Source: Sclerodactyla briareus (Eukaryota; Echinodermata; Holothuroidea; Dendrochirotida; Sclerodactylidae). From it: 64,000 nucleotides of DNA. Where the stretch lies: the NCBI GenBank assembly GCA_026419785.1, contig JAODTK010005619.1:62001-126000 (forward strand), given 5' to 3'. Positions 1 through 13,620 of the stretch are shown piece after piece. The translations under genes and the position numbers were made by a program. Below the pieces are notes generated by a model, which saw nothing but the letters and a program-made list of their open reading frames with translations, was not told where the DNA came from and did not search any database. Position 1 is the first letter of the stretch, and each line of letters begins with the position of its first letter.

Positions 1-786
1 TACGTAAAAGGATAATGTTGATAGTTTGATATGGTTTGTGACCCCGCGTCATATTAACACCATGTTTTAACTGAAAAAAACCGTAAAGCAAATCTGTTCT
101 TAGCTGTGACATTCTCCCGCAAAAACTTCCTCCATTTTTTTAAATGATATTATAGGACAAACAACAATTAAACAGCAGTTACTAGCTGTCAATGTCATGT
201 ATCTAACACCTTCACGTTTCATGTGGAAGAAGCCAAAGTGATTATAAGCCCCACTTTGCTGATCCGTGACCGGTAACTGTACTCCATATAACAGGTGTGT
301 CACTAATGATGTAGCTTGCCTTCACAAGCCCTGTGTACGGGGTGCTGCTGTTTGAAAGCAGTTCAGCACCCGCCATCTTCGGCAGCCGATGGAGGGAGAC
401 ACTGGGAGGTGTAGTAGCATGGACCGGTGGTATCTGGCAATACGAGCTCGCGCAGGACATTTGGTGGGTCAATTCACTCAAAATGAGATTTGTTAACATA
501 TAGGTCGTTTTGTATTCGTGCTAGAACTATTAAAAAAAACGTGTCGATTAATAGTTACATAAGTAGCGATCTGCCATGACCGGCGAATGATAATCGTTAC
601 AATCAATGGATTATGCGATTTCACTGTATGTAAAATTAGGATAAGATTGTCACGATGAGGACTAGTGACAGTTGTGTAAGATCCAATCGATCACATATAT
701 TGTTCATGCTGTTCTCATTATCAATATGAAGTTTTTATTTACAAATTTATGTTATGAGAAACTGCATTATACCTCGACCTACTAGC
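1..786. other. no assignable gene
   Basis: AT-rich sequence with no recognisable domain on either strand. On the minus strand around position 380 there is an AAGATGGCGGG start-like context followed by about 45 open codons, which resembles a 5' end of a gene. No splice partner or homology could be seen, so no gene is called. Confidence 0.4.
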
Positions 787-1112
787 AGGCTATATTCCAT
801 GGAGGCAGACAAACTTCAGAAGAACCAGAACATGTACCCAATTCTCAATCGTTTCCCGAGTGTATGCACTTAGCAAACGCAGGAGGCTTAGACATCCAGG
901 GCCGCGGGGTTCAAGTGGCTCCTAATCAAACGGATGAAACGAAAATTTCGAAACACGTAGCTTGTGTCGTATTAAAAAATGATATCACAATTTGTGGATG
1001 GTCTTTGTACAGCTTCTTCAATTCCAATGTTCGGAATGTGCATTGTCCTTCGAACTGGGGTAGAGGCATAACCGAATTCAGAGATGTTCGCAAGCTGGGA
1101 GGTGAAAACTAA
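787..1112 (+). CDS. possible terminal exon, unknown protein
   Basis: An open frame of about 108 codons runs from a pyrimidine-containing AG (the CTACTAG ending at 786, a usable 3' splice site) to a TAA at 1110-1112. The first in-frame Met is at 864. The predicted peptide contains several Cys and Trp residues (for example ICGWSLYSFF) and no membrane span. I do not recognise it. It could be the last exon of a gene that begins outside the window, or a chance ORF in unannotated repeat. No upstream exon was found. Transcript evidence or a protein search would decide. Confidence 0.22.
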
Positions 1113-1177
1113 ACTGAGAGAAAGTATTATTATCAGACGGTGTTATTAGAAGGGGCTAAATTGGGGCGTGTTCCCAT

Positions 1178-1286
1178 GTTCTCTCAGATGCAATTGGTGC
1201 AATATAGCACCGTTACACCTGCGAAAGACGTTCTAAATTGAAGTTTTGCGTTCAGGTGGTCTCAGATGCAATTTGGTGCAGCATAC
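1178..1286. repeat. short direct repeat pair
   Basis: The phrase TCTCAGATGCAATTGGTGCA (about 1180) recurs about 80 bp later as TCTCAGATGCAATTTGGTGCA (about 1260). The intervening sequence is less similar. It looks like a decayed minisatellite or a short repeat within a larger interspersed element. Confidence 0.55.
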
Positions 1287-1943
1287 ACACTACGCCCAAA
1301 TATCTGAAAATGTATCCCTCGGTGCATGGTAGATTCACAGCAAAACATGCTATCCTCAAACTAGTTATACATTTTCAGGGAAGAATTTTTCCACATAGCT
1401 GTTCCAAATTGTAGATAGAATTTCAACTATGTTGAAGAGCAAAAAAAAAAACATGGTTGCAACCATCATTGATTCCTACTGATACAACTGATCGATTCCT
1501 TGCGGCATACGGTATACTTGAAACAACATGAATAAATTTGACAATTGTATTAATTTTTCTTACAGCAATATGAGTGTTTCACAATGTACTTCATTAGTAT
1601 TGTTTTATATTATACATTATATATATGCCAAGAATAGATTAGATCTTTCAGAGAATATATAACTTCATACTGCAAATATAGGCATACTCCTTTATAACAA
1701 GACGTCTGACTGACCCCACTGACACTGAATGACGTAGTGCATTTGATTTTGACATATAATAAATTGGCCCAGAATGAATAGATTACCTTCGAACATACTG
1801 AGATGTGGCTTATTATATTTGATAATTAATAATGGCTAGAGTGATTGCGTTAAGATTAATTAAATTAAGCACCTAATACAAAAAAATTTCTATAATCGGA
1901 TTATATGAACGATAAAATATGATTTTGGGGTAAAGACGCGTAA

Positions 1944-2402
1944 GAATATGTGCCAACGTTTAAGAAAATTACGAACAAACTTCTGTGGGGACGTACAAAT
2001 AAAACGATTCCCAATAGCCGGTATATATTGTCTATGTTGCCGATATGCAATGAATATGATAAGTATATAAATTTCACCGGGGAGCCCACCCGAGGACAGC
2101 CATCTGTTTTGAGAAATAGCCTACTAGATGGCAAACTTCAATACGTGTCACTCACAAATACGCCATTCGAAATAATTAAACTATATAAACGGAAACTGGC
2201 CTTTACTTATGGAACTCTCAACGTCATTCAAGAAAATAGTGAAATATTCCGACCACACGTCTCCATTTATCATAATGATGCTGTCATATGTAGCTTGCTA
2301 GGAAGACCATGTCTTTTCCGCTGTGGTTTAATAGAATATAATAGAAATGTCAATTTCCTTCATAAAATGCACAGCATGGGCCCTCATAATAGAAAGAAAT
2401 AA
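1944..2402 (+). CDS. hypothetical ORF, about 150 codons
   Basis: Open from just after a TAA at 1941 to a TAA at 2400. There is no good ATG at the beginning; the first ATG lies 29 codons in. The peptide is basic and has mixed composition, unlike the low-complexity ORFs elsewhere in the window. I recognise no domain. The region is AT-rich, where 150 open codons are unusual but not decisive. It may be an exon, a decayed transposon ORF or chance. Confidence 0.2.
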   Translation, partial: EYVPTFKKITNKLLWGRTNKTIPNSRYILSMLPICNEYDKYINFTGEPTRGQPSVLRNSLLDGKLQYVSLTNTPFEIIKLYKRKLAFTYGTLNVIQENSEIFRPHVSIYHNDAVICSLLGRPCLFRCGLIEYNRNVNFLHKMHSMGPHNRKK

Positions 2403-2620
2403 ATTCACTCCCGTCTATGTGTTCATATATGTATGTATGTAAACTTCAGTCCTTTCATGTTATAAGGACATATTCTTTGTATACGACTAACAATGAATCA
2501 ACCTCAGGTGTGGTAACTTTGCTTCAAACTCACCGTGTATGTGCACGGGAATATTCATAAACATATTTACAAGTTCCCTACCTTACACGGATGTTAACGG
2601 TTAACAAGCCTTTTTGATTT

Positions 2621-2670
2621 TGGATTGCCTTTATGGCGAGCCGCTTGATCGCCTTTATGGCAAACCGTTT
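2621..2670. repeat. two-copy 24-bp tandem repeat
   Basis: GATTGCCTTTATGGCGAGCC is followed directly by GATCGCCTTTATGGCAAACC. The two units differ at a few positions. Confidence 0.7.
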
Positions 2671-2895
2671 TCCGTTTTATTCAGCATTTGGAGATATTTA
2701 AAGATATCTACATATAAATGCCATAGGAGGGAGTGTACTGTTTACTGCTTGCTGGAGTGTGCTAGCACATGATATAAGTATATATTATAGACTTGCATAT
2801 GCAATTATAGTTAATTTTTTATTATATTTAGGATAAATACGAGGGTGCCGGGGTCTTCTGGTTGCATCTGAGACCGTTTAAGACCATTTAAGCCT

Positions 2896-2952
2896 CATCG
2901 TGGAGACTTGGAACCCCGACCCGGAGTCGAGGGTTTCCAAGACTACACGATG
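2896..2952. repeat. imperfect inverted repeat (hairpin)
   Basis: The left arm 2896-2916 begins CATCGTGGAGACTTGG and the right arm 2931-2952 ends CCAAGACTACACGATG. The arms are about 21 bp with one mismatch and one inserted base, and the loop is 14 bp rich in CpG. It could be a transposon terminus or a transcribed hairpin; nothing around it identifies the element. Confidence 0.75.
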
Positions 2953-4416
2953 ACGATTTAGAAAGTGAGGGGTTTAATAAATACAAATCGAAAAGATGTT
3001 GAACAAAGAATAATGCGTTTCAATTCGATTTTCGTTTTTCATTAATCGTTCTCCCTAACAGGTCGGTGACATCACAATGGCGAACCCTCCAATTTTACGA
3101 GTCGGGGTAACAAAACGATATGTTTCGAATCGAGGCTAAAGTGTCTAGCCATTCTCACACAACTACAGCGTAATCCCCTTTATCTTCTACAACACTTTCT
3201 CCAATTCTACAAACACCGTTTATATTTTAAGAGCTGAACCTTGGACTAACTCCGTGGAGAGAGTTGAACCCGTCGTGCGCGGCTACAATGCAATCTAGAA
3301 AACACCTATCAATATTACGCCAAATCGCAGCTGGACAGCCTTTCAGTTAGATATCCAGAACTTCTGCGGATGAAGGTGATGCATTTTTCACGATTTTAAA
3401 GGTTTACTCATTTCGGAACCGACGAGCTGCGTAGCCTAATTTTTGGTAACGTTAATAGCAACTGCCGGACCTACGCAGGCCAGAGACCTGATAACTGTAT
3501 TTCGAAGGCTACTTGATACAGTTTTGAAGAGATGCCATGCCACGACCTATTTTTTCAATATCCAGAATAATAAATTTATCAGTGCACTACTTAGCTTCGT
3601 ATATTTGTGTGTTGGAACTAAATTTGGAAGGATGATCGTTGGCAATCAGCTATTTTTTGCGAGCCAGGCTGTAGTATTCAGCTGTGTTGTGTGTGCAAAT
3701 CAAGCAGCTATCCTATATGAGGGCAGTGTACAAATACATACGGTATACAACAGTGTGTAATACGTAGCAGTTATTTTGTGAACACGTACAGTGTCAGTAT
3801 GTGCGCTGCGTTATGTGGACTGTATGATGTAACATTGGAATGACGTGTGACCGCACACTGTATCACCATAGCACTATCCAGAACAAGCTTGTTTTTCAAA
3901 TTCACTTTGTGAGCTGGCTTTACATAGTAATCTACAGTTTGTTGTGTGTTCAACAGCTGAACAATCAGATTCCAGATAATCATATATTCTCCTCAGACAC
4001 GAAATATGCAAAGCATTCTACCCTATCGATTTGAATTGATACTGGTCTCGATTTGACTCTTTGGTCATCAGATTGCAGGAACCAATAATGGTATTTATGA
4101 AATATATAGTTTACGAATGTTTCGAGATGTGAATTCGAGTACAACAATTCAGCAATACTACCCATGACGCTATCGTACTTATATGAACACATGGTCTCAG
4201 TAGCGGGAACAGGGGGGCTCACGCTATGTGAGGTCATCTGTGCTGAATGTTACCTCCACACAAAGACATACTCTTTACAAGACTGACATGACCCTGAACA
4301 TCTGGGCGCTTCCGCGCGCATCTTGTTTTCTCTCTGTGCAGGACAGGCATTTGCACCTATGGAATTCAATCACCTTCTATCCCCGAAATCAAATGTTTAA
4401 ATCGTTATTAGACACG

Positions 4417-4551
4417 TTATTTTGTGTGGCTAATGGGGTGAGGTGTTACACTATTATGAGATAAAGTGTATTGTGTATTAATAACGTTAGTAACCGTTAT
4501 TTCGTGGCTATGGGGTGTGTGTTTACACTATCATGAGATAAGTGTATTGTG
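4417..4551. repeat. two-copy tandem repeat, period about 78 bp
   Basis: Both units contain GTTATTT..GTGGCTA.TGGGGTG followed by TACACTAT.ATGAGATAA.GTGTATTGTG. The units start near 4417 and 4496. A weaker related GCGC-containing phrase occurs on either side. Confidence 0.75.
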
Positions 4552-5806
4552 ATGATACATCATCTGTCGCATCAGGACATCTTCCGTGTGCACCCCCAAC
4601 AATTTGGCGCCTTCGCGCACTTTGCCGGCTCTCGTTAACTTATTGTACATCCACCTCAAGTGCCACTTTCGGATTTCAACCTGTGAAGTCATATATTCCA
4701 TCACGCAGGTCAGTAATCAGTCTTGAACCTACAATATGTTCGATACAGTATAAGCGAATAACACTCCGCTGTGTCAAAATTGGGGGAACGAAATAGCACT
4801 AGCATCCTCTCAACCGAATCTATCGAGGGGACGCCTGCCATGATAGTCGCTCATGCATGCCCCATCGGAGCCCTCCCTTCCCATCAGGCAAGCCGAGTGG
4901 GTAGCCGCAAACTGTACAGAAACCCGCGAACGCCTCGTGCCAAACGACGGGCATCTATAATCAATCACATTGTTTTAACTTCTTCAAAACTGGAAAATTT
5001 CTGCAGCACTGGGTGTCTTGTTAGGTTCCACACAACACAAATTGAGGGGAAAATGAATCCACTGAAAGTTATCCTTGGAAAATGCACGTTCTGACAGAGG
5101 GATATCTTCGATCGGGTCCCGCTCAGGCGCGGATCCAGATTTTTTTGGAAACGATAAATGAAACATGATATTCGAGAGAAATTGAAATAAATAATGTGAA
5201 TGACAAATGGCATAGACGTCGTGGGGTGGGGTGAGTTGAAAAAGTTGGACTGCCATTTTCGCTGGAGCCAGTTGGACCTCCTCCTTTTTGAAACTCGCGG
5301 GATTGCCCCTGGCGGTCTCATGGGTAGCAATAATACTCATGACTACCCATGACGCCCATGACGTTATAACTGCAACGTCCTATTGAAAGTATCTGCGTAT
5401 GGGCGCGTTCGCGAACGCCATCATTCATTACCACTCACGATGCACTGATGAGTTCTAGGTGGTAATCGTTAGTATGCACAGGCCGAAGCAGCCCAATTAC
5501 CCAGTGAACACAGACTCTCAGAGTTGGTAACCGTTTCAATACTATACTGAAATTCGTAGTTGTCATCTTTTGTGAAGTTTGCGTTTTAGTAGTCAGGAGT
5601 GTGACGAGTGTTTTCGGTTTTATCTAGTAGTCAGTTTAACATTTTCCAACCTTTATCTACTGTTTAATGATTGCCCTAGCAACAGTTTCTATAGTACAAA
5701 GTATGGTTAATAATAAATATGTACTGATGGGTACCCTATGGCTGAGTGCCCATAGGTGTCGGGTGATCCTCCCAGCAATGAGATGCCCTCGCCAAGGTGT
5801 CCGTTT

Positions 5807-5856
5807 GTGTGTGTGCGTGTGTGTGTGTCAGTGTGTGCGTGTTCGCGTGTCCGTGA
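5807..5856. repeat. imperfect (TG)n microsatellite
   Basis: A tract of alternating TG interrupted by C substitutions (TGCGTG, TCAGTG, TTCGCG). It creates the overlapping Cys/Val-rich and Thr/His-rich ORFs on the two strands, which are not genes. Confidence 0.85.
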
Positions 5857-6348
5857 GATTTTCTTCATTGTTTTTCGCCGACTATATCTCCACTTTGAGG
5901 TGGCCAAACTGGTTCCAATTTTTTTTTGGTCATTCACTCTACAAGTCACAAAACACACGTTTACCCTCCCAATTGGACACATTTCTTCAAATCGAAAATT
6001 CAGGGGAGTGAAAATGGTCATTTTTGGGGAAAAAAGTGATTTTGCCCATTTCTCAACTGTTTTCACGATGTTGTGTGATTACGGTACAAATGATACCCGA
6101 TAATTTGGCACACGCAAAGTGTTAATGCGGATCAGGGATCAGTTTAGGTGTTGGTAAACCCTGATTTGGGATTGTAGGCCACATCTGGAATCGGAATCTA
6201 AGCCTAACCAACCCCCCCCTAATTCCTACAGAATCCCTACATCCAGGTCGACATTGCTATACATTAAACTATCATCCATCTAGCCTATCCTTGGCCTGAT
6301 GTTAGCCGGGTACAGTGTGAAGTACTTTTTTGAACAACAGAGTCATAC

Positions 6349-6366
6349 TAGCCTAGGCCTAGGCTA
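6349..6366. repeat. 18-bp perfect palindrome
   Basis: TAGCCTAGGCCTAGGCTA reads the same on both strands. Related TAGGCCTAG phrases recur at about 6385 and about 10190, so it appears to be a genome-wide motif rather than a single regulatory site. Confidence 0.8.
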
Positions 6367-9300
6367 TAGCGATTATAGGCTAGGCCTACTCTAGTTAGTT
6401 GGACTTTACATGACTGTTAAGCCCTAGTCAACTAAATACTGTAAATTACAAAAGTAAATAGTTTGTTGGGAACCGAAGAAGACTGTACAAAAGAATTGGT
6501 ATAACGCAACAACGCTTTCAACACTCGGTCAACAATTTTTCAAGAGCAAACGAGTAGGAACAAGCATCTAACTCCGGATTTTTCGATTGGCCCTAATGAA
6601 AAGGATTTTCGTTTTTTGTATAATTGGGAACTGTAGGGTACAACGACGGATCTTGATACAGAATTGACACTTTTAAAAGAAGACTACTCAACATCGGATT
6701 GACCAATATCAATTGGATCAAACGACGACTCTCTGAGTGATCAACCAAATCCCTTGGTCTCGTCGTAGCACTATAAGATTGAGAGATTTTTCGGTAAGTG
6801 CGAGACTCGAAAATAAGTGGGCCGAAGATGGCATTGAGAGTAATGCCACCCCCCCACCCCCACCCCCCGGCCTATATCACTTCTAGTGAGCAGCGAGAAC
6901 CCGGAACAAGAAATTTAGCCTATGATATTTGCAAATATTTGAGAATAAAGGCACCCATTCTACTATCCGCGAATGGAATCTTCCCAGCGATCTGAAACGA
7001 ATTGACACCTCGATTTTAAACTTAACCAAATCGTTTGGAAGATGGCCCAAAAAGCTCACACCGAAATCTAAACAGTCTGCCAATGACACTCAAAGGCAAC
7101 GAACTGCTGTAGACAGCGGTTATAAGAGTTGCATGCAGATAAATGTCTGAAGGTTCTGAAGGTTCTGAAGACTGATTTTTTCAATGATGCAGATGCAGCA
7201 AGATAATGCAACCGGGATGCCCTCTCGTCATTGAAATTGCACAGGCCAAATTACCAAGTCGTATTAAACTGTCAAGTGTAATACTGGTTGACAGTTTGAA
7301 AAAATACTGCGATTCGTGGAAGTTGTCTTCGTAGTCATTGCGTTTTGGTCGTCATAGACGTGACCTACCTGTTGCATCATTTGGTTCCGCTAAAAAGGTT
7401 GGGACTTTTTGCCTATCACTTGATGATTACACTGCGACCAGAATCGATATCCATATATTTAGTTGTTTGCTAGAAAAGCGAGAAAGAAACATACCGATTA
7501 CAAGAATTTGAATTATTGTATAATTAGGGCCACCAGTTTGAGTCTTCGAGCAGAAATAATAGCCTATAATATCTATAGAGCGCTCTTCTGGGGCACTACG
7601 TTGGAAAGGTTGCTATTAAGTACCCAGATAGTATTGGTATTCATATGGTGGGGATAATGTTTTTACATGAATATTGTTCATGATGAACGACTACAACGTT
7701 GTCGTATTAAGATGATCATCGTCAAGGACAGTTTATAATACCTAAATAATATTCAATCATGTATCATCGACAAACCTACAGACCCATTGCTAGTGATGGT
7801 TAAACAGTCCTATAAATTACTAACTAGAAATCTTTATACTTCGAGGGTTTCGGGTGACAAAAAGTGTCATCTTGGTCAACGATTAACCAAAAAGGGGAGT
7901 CGAAGGAAAAACGACAGGAATATATTTCTATTGATTAAGTATCTTTGCAACTCTTTACCAGCAGATTGAACATATCACCATGTCGCAGCGACAAACATGA
8001 CATTCACGCGTGAGAATCATCACAATTTTAGGACGTGTCCTGTGAGACTCGTTTAGCAGTTTTTGTAGTCACCAGGTTAGGGACCTTGCATGTAGTCAGA
8101 TGACCACCTCCATCATAGGACAATACTTGCCCCTACCGTCACATGTTAAGTGAGTTGTTGTCAATGATCCAGAATTATTACGACATTAGTACAAAATTGG
8201 TCACGATTTTCGTCAGAAGAGAAAATGGCAAAAAAAGTGTGATACGATATGACTCAGGAAACAGTTCCCATATCAACTCTCATCCCGGAACTCAATGAAA
8301 GATTACCTTCAGGACGCTGCAACAGTTGGCGATGATTCGTCCGACATCGGCAAAATAATTACCTTATTAACTAATTTTTCAGGATGACATCTGGTCGTAT
8401 ATATTACCGTAACATGGACCACCTGGTAAACTCAAGGTCATTAAGTCCAAATGCAAAGGAAGTATGCTATCTCATCGAATCCCAATAATACAGTTTCTTG
8501 TTTGAAGATGTTATAAGAAATACCTACCTTGGATAGAACTGTCTGGCGACTCAACGGGGCCACAACACTGTTACAAATCTACAAATGTGCAAAAATGAAT
8601 CTTTAGAAACTGTCTACTACAATACCAAATACACAGCCTAGCGCGCCGTGTTCCAATGACACCCTCACTCCGCCACTCCGCAACACAGTCACACAAGTCA
8701 TACTATGTCAGTAGGGGGCGAGAGGGAGTGAACGTGATTGGAGTGCTACCAAAATCTGGGTTGACAAAGTTGTTTGTCTCCATAAACTAGCTAGGAATGA
8801 TATGCGTATGATCCGGTTTAGATATGGATGTTGACATTTTCAGGAACGCGGAAATAGTCCGAAAGCTTTTCGAATGGGTGTTGTGTTCAAAAGAGGAAAT
8901 TAGGTGGTTGCCTCTGAAGAGAGAATACGGGATCAGTGAGTGCAGAGTTCGCAATCGCTATTAATAGATCTGAGCGTTGGAAACGCCTACTCTAACTGTG
9001 ATATGGGGTGTTTAGAGCGATTTACAAGGGGAGAGTTAGGAACAAACATGTTTGGAGAAGAAACACTTGAGCCGTCAACCAATGTTGACATGAACAAAAA
9101 AAAGACAGGGCGTCAAAACAAATCGATGAAGGACCCCCCGAACATCTAACGATGTGTAAGTGAAACTGAATACAGCTAGCGCGTTCATAGAATCCTTAAT
9201 AGTCACAAATTACACAAGGTTCTTTCTTGAACGCCACCAGTCTCAGCAAATGACCATCATTTGCGTGTCCATGTTCAAAAGACCGACAAATAAGAATTGT

Positions 9301-12300
9301 AAGAATTTCACTAAATTTGTAATCCAGTCGGAATTGAGACGCATTCCTTTCAGGACCAAAAAAAAAACTTTAGATGACAAATGTCGGTTTAGGAGCGTCG
9401 GAATTACTCTATTGAAGTTTTCTGGTACTGGATTATCCAACTATAACGCAGTCCGACGTCAGGGTAACCGGAAACGATAGTAACGGTCGAATCATTAGCC
9501 AGTACTTCGGTTGGTGGAGAGCCGTATTAACAGAGCACTTCCGGTCGGCACTTTTCGGACGGACCCGCAGGAGCAGCCTCTCGGAAACTTCGTTTGGATG
9601 AATATTCAGAGAATCCATTGACTTCGTTGACTTTGTTTTTTACGTCAACACAAACATTCTTTCCGAAAATAATCGAATTTTACCGAATTTCTACGAGGAT
9701 TCATAGTGAACCGGTTTAAAGAAGCGAGGTTGCTCCGTCGAAAGCGGTGTAAGTAGTCAAAAATGCCGAAAATTATCTGTGACGTTGATAGCTAAACATA
9801 CGACGTAAAAAAAATTTTTTTTCCGTGTAGAATGAAGTTCCTATGCATAAAATGTAAGTTTCACAGAGGTAATTGCCAAACGAGCATCTGGCCTTCGTAG
9901 TCAAGCAGTTCAATGGCATGTCGTTTTTAACATGGATGCCATCTAACAGAGGGTAATCACACAGAGAGTTGTAACAGGGCCTAGCGTTATATAACTGATA
10001 GTTCAGTCCTGCTGGTCATTTATGCGAATTAGCCCCTGGGTATAGTCTGTCTAGTTTTCGGCAAATTATGACAACGACAATACAGCAGAATGATCAGAAT
10101 GATTACAATTGTGAACGTCCAGTACGTTGACAGTAGTTTCGCCATCATTTTGAACCATAGTTGTGATTGTATTGTATCTACTCATAGCCTAGGCCTATGT
10201 GTAGGGTCAAAAACTAACGCTAACGGTTCAGAATAATTTACTGCCATAGGAGACTGGGAAGTGTCAATCATTCACATTGTTCCCGCATCAGGCATCTAAG
10301 GCCACCTCACAAAAAATTCATTCTTTATGAATTGTCATCATGATACAAGGTACAAGATTACCATCGACAAGAGTGGCTTTGAGTGAGTTTGACTGAAACC
10401 GAAACATGGAATCAATAATCAAATGCTAATGATTGCTGCCAATTACCTAAACATTTGTGCCAGCTGTTGCTGTGTCATGTAATTTTTGGGTTCTAATTCC
10501 ACTGGATTGTAGCTTAAATACGTCCTAATCCACGTCCTAGGCCCAGTCCTACCTGTATTCAGCAGACGTAGACTACCAGGCCTACGGCCCGCTGTTGTCT
10601 GTTAATTGCTCTACAGAATAATTAAAGTTGGAAATTGTCGCCATATTCTTTGAGATGCCCCTTTTCACCTTGTTGTTTGCCTAACGTTGGGTTTCTCTAT
10701 CCTAGGCTAGGTCCTGATGTAGCGCCTATATATACTTAGGTATCCAGGAATTTTTTGGCTTAAACCTGAGGCAACAGGCATACCCCACGCGTAAGTATAT
10801 GCCTACTCTAGACTAGTAATGGTATTTGATGTTTAAAATGTAGAGAATTAATCTGGGCTGGGCCCTGGTACTGTGACTGAGCAATGGCCTACCTAGCGCT
10901 GTCATTTGTCACCCTATGGAATAATGGTTACCCTATACGCTTCCCCGGGCCCCTCTTTGTACAGTACGCTATGTAGTATACGGGCACGACGCATCAGTCC
11001 GTCACCTAACTTCACGTGACAATCCATGGTTATGAATGCATGATGTGTGACATGACCGACGCATTATACTGACCGACTCATGATACACCACTTACCCAAA
11101 CCTGTGTCCCCTTTTAGGCCGCAAAACCTCTGCTGCACCTTAATACAAAGGAGGGAATGCATAACCAAAGACTACATGTTAAGTTTCATCTTTCCCACCC
11201 GGTAGGCTTGGTTGACAAATCCCAGGCGTCATCCAACACTTTAAAACAGGACCTGCTGCAGACAAATTGGTGGTTGCGTATCCATGTCTGCGCCCTAGTG
11301 GAACTTGAATAGGCTAGATTCTCTGTTCGACAACTGTATATATTCCATAAAAAAAAATTCAACGACATTAGTAGTCTATCATCCCCCTTCCAGTTTTGTT
11401 CATTCTCGGTTTAGTACTATATAAGAGAATAAATAATGTAGAAATGAATTTTTCTTCAAAACTAGGGTACCTTACTTTTGTGCCTCCTAAGCTTTTTATG
11501 TTTCTCATCCATATTGAAATCTGTTTGATTGAATAACGACAGTACTCTGTGTACCAGTCTGTATTGGTAACAGATTTGTGTTTTATTTTTTTTAATCTTC
11601 ACAGGTTTCTGCCCTTTGGATTGGGTGGCAGGTACGGTGCACATTTGTCCTAAGCTATATTCCACCGACGTGTGCACCCCTCAGTTATATTCCCTTGCTC
11701 TCATTTCACGTTCCCACCAATTCACCCTTGTTTCCCGCACCAACTGCCCACTTTACTGATACTGATTTTGTGGCCACGGCCATGGATGGTATTGTCCAGT
11801 TGTGCTGGGTTTTCCTTCCCCACCACTTCAGTTGTGAATAGATAGCTCAGACAAATAGTGCACCGTGTAAGTATCCCCTCTTGTGAATCGTCATGCCAAT
11901 TTAGGTCCTGGGGAAACAACATCATAGCTGAAGTTAGCCCCTCTAAATAACTGCCCCTTCCGACCGCTCCCTTCCCCAGGCCATGCATGTGGTGTTGTGC
12001 CTGTCAACAGCTGCCTATTATTTTTTCCTTCTCCCCTGACTAAATTATAAAATGTAAAAGGGACACATCACATCTGGTTCCTAGCTTTTTTTTTATACAA
12101 GATGCCTTAAACTCACCTCCTCCTCCTCTTCCCTCTGCTTATCTGTGCCTTCCAGGTGCATATCCAGACAATTACAAACCCACCTTGATAACTATTCTCA
12201 CACTCTGGCTATTACCGCCAGGGCTCTGTTTAGAAGTTTTGTGGGTATTAATTTGGAGATATATGTCGGGTCGCAGTTGTCTAAGCTCTGTGTCTGTCTC

Positions 12301-12439
12301 TTTGTTTATTCTGTGTGTAAATGTTTGTGATCTTCCGGGTGAAATGCAACCAAGAAATGGTGGGTGACAACTACAATGGTGTGAAGTGTTTCATCCTTCA
12401 TCCTGTGCTATCATTCCCGCACATTCATATACGCATACG

Positions 12440-13620
12440 GTTATTATGAAATACGGATTCTGCAATTAGGTGACAAAATGCCTATAATTAATTTTTGTAT
12501 ATACCTCCATGTTGTTTGTGTTGGTCCTCTGAGCAACATGTGCAAAATCCTCTTGCTTATGTAATTTGTTTCCTCTTCAATCTGCTCCATAACTGTGCAT
12601 GGACATGTGATCACCATTGCTTGGGGTACCTTGCCCAATCTCACACTCCAGCACATGTACATACACCGAAGTTGTGGAAATAGTTGAAACGACAATTAGG
12701 TGTCTTGTGATATATTAAATGAATACAAGTGCATTCTTCCATTAGGTAAATTGCTTGAAGTAGGTTCCCAGAAGGGGGTTACTCCTCTATATTTATCCAT
12801 ATTGTTTTGTGTCGGTACTCTCCGAACAACATGAACACCTCCTTTTTTGCTTCGATATTACGCTTTTGTCAGTTTTGCCATTTCATCTAATTGAACTTCC
12901 GAAACTTGTACCATAATAAGTTTGAACTTTGAAAACATACATTTCATTTTTCACAGTCTTCACATGTACATATATTTCCCAATTTTTTGTTGCATGTATT
13001 TGTAAGCATTCATAATCACTAAACTTCAGCCATCAGTTGTAAATAAAAACATGAATCTGTATTTATGTAAAAAATTTGCCTGAAATAGTGTTCCAAAGTA
13101 AGGTATATTACCAGTATTGGTTTGTGTCAGTCCTCCAAGCAACCTTGGGACCGCTCCTTTGTTGCTTTCACTATCATGCGTTTTTTCAGTTTGCCAGGTC
13201 ATCCAATTGAACTTCAAACGGTGTGCAAATTTGAATACCAAGGGTTGAATTTTGGAAACATACATTTTCCAAGGTTTCACAGTCCCTTCACATTTATATA
13301 TAATATATATAGTATGGTTGCATGTATGGTAGCATTCCCATATTCCTCAACTCGCCAATCGTTGTGAAGAAATACAAAGAATCTGTAATCAGTAAAAAAA
13401 AATTGCCTAAAGTAGTGTTCCATAAGGAAGAGATATTCTGTATATAGTCTCCATGTTTGTTTGTGCCATGAATTTCATATCACAGTATTGGTCAGTTTGT
13501 TTGTTCTCTTTGAAAAACTTGTGTTCATATTTGCATACCAAGGGTGAAGGGAACCATTTCTTTTTTTCCATTACATTACCATTTCCCCCCTAAATTTTTG
13601 TAATGGAGAACGTGTATGTT
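12440..13620. repeat. degenerate tandem repeat, period about 290-340 bp
   Basis: Four phased occurrences of a CCATGTTTGTTTGTG-like phrase lie at about 12508, 12798, 13113 and 13452. They are followed by TCCTC.GAGCAAC-like, ATCTAATTGAACTTC-like and CATTTTCACAGTC.TTCACA-like phrases in the same order. Later parts (AATCTGTA..GTAAAAAAA..TTGCCT.AA.TAGTGTTCCA) align between units three and four. No coding potential was seen. Confidence 0.75.

Larger units (their letters stand above)
2403..4415. other. gene-free stretch with small repeats
   Basis: No coding region is supported here. It contains a 24-bp tandem pair and a hairpin-forming inverted repeat, listed separately. The ORFs around 3443-4464 on both strands are short and resemble nothing known. 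Confidence 0.4.
4552..12440. other. long gene-free stretch
   Basis: About 8 kb with only short, unconvincing ORFs. Sub-features seen are a (TG)n-rich tract near 5807-5855, an 18-bp perfect palindrome at 6349-6366, and a few pyrimidine or A runs. No transposon domain or RNA gene could be recognised on either strand. Confidence 0.4.

Noticed and set aside
1-500. minus-strand first exon beginning AAGATGGCGGG
   Set aside because: Attractive start context only; no donor, partner exon or homology could be identified.
5667-6103. overlapping 114-119 codon ORFs around 5.7-6.1 kb
   Set aside because: Open on both strands because of the TG repeat; no recognisable protein.
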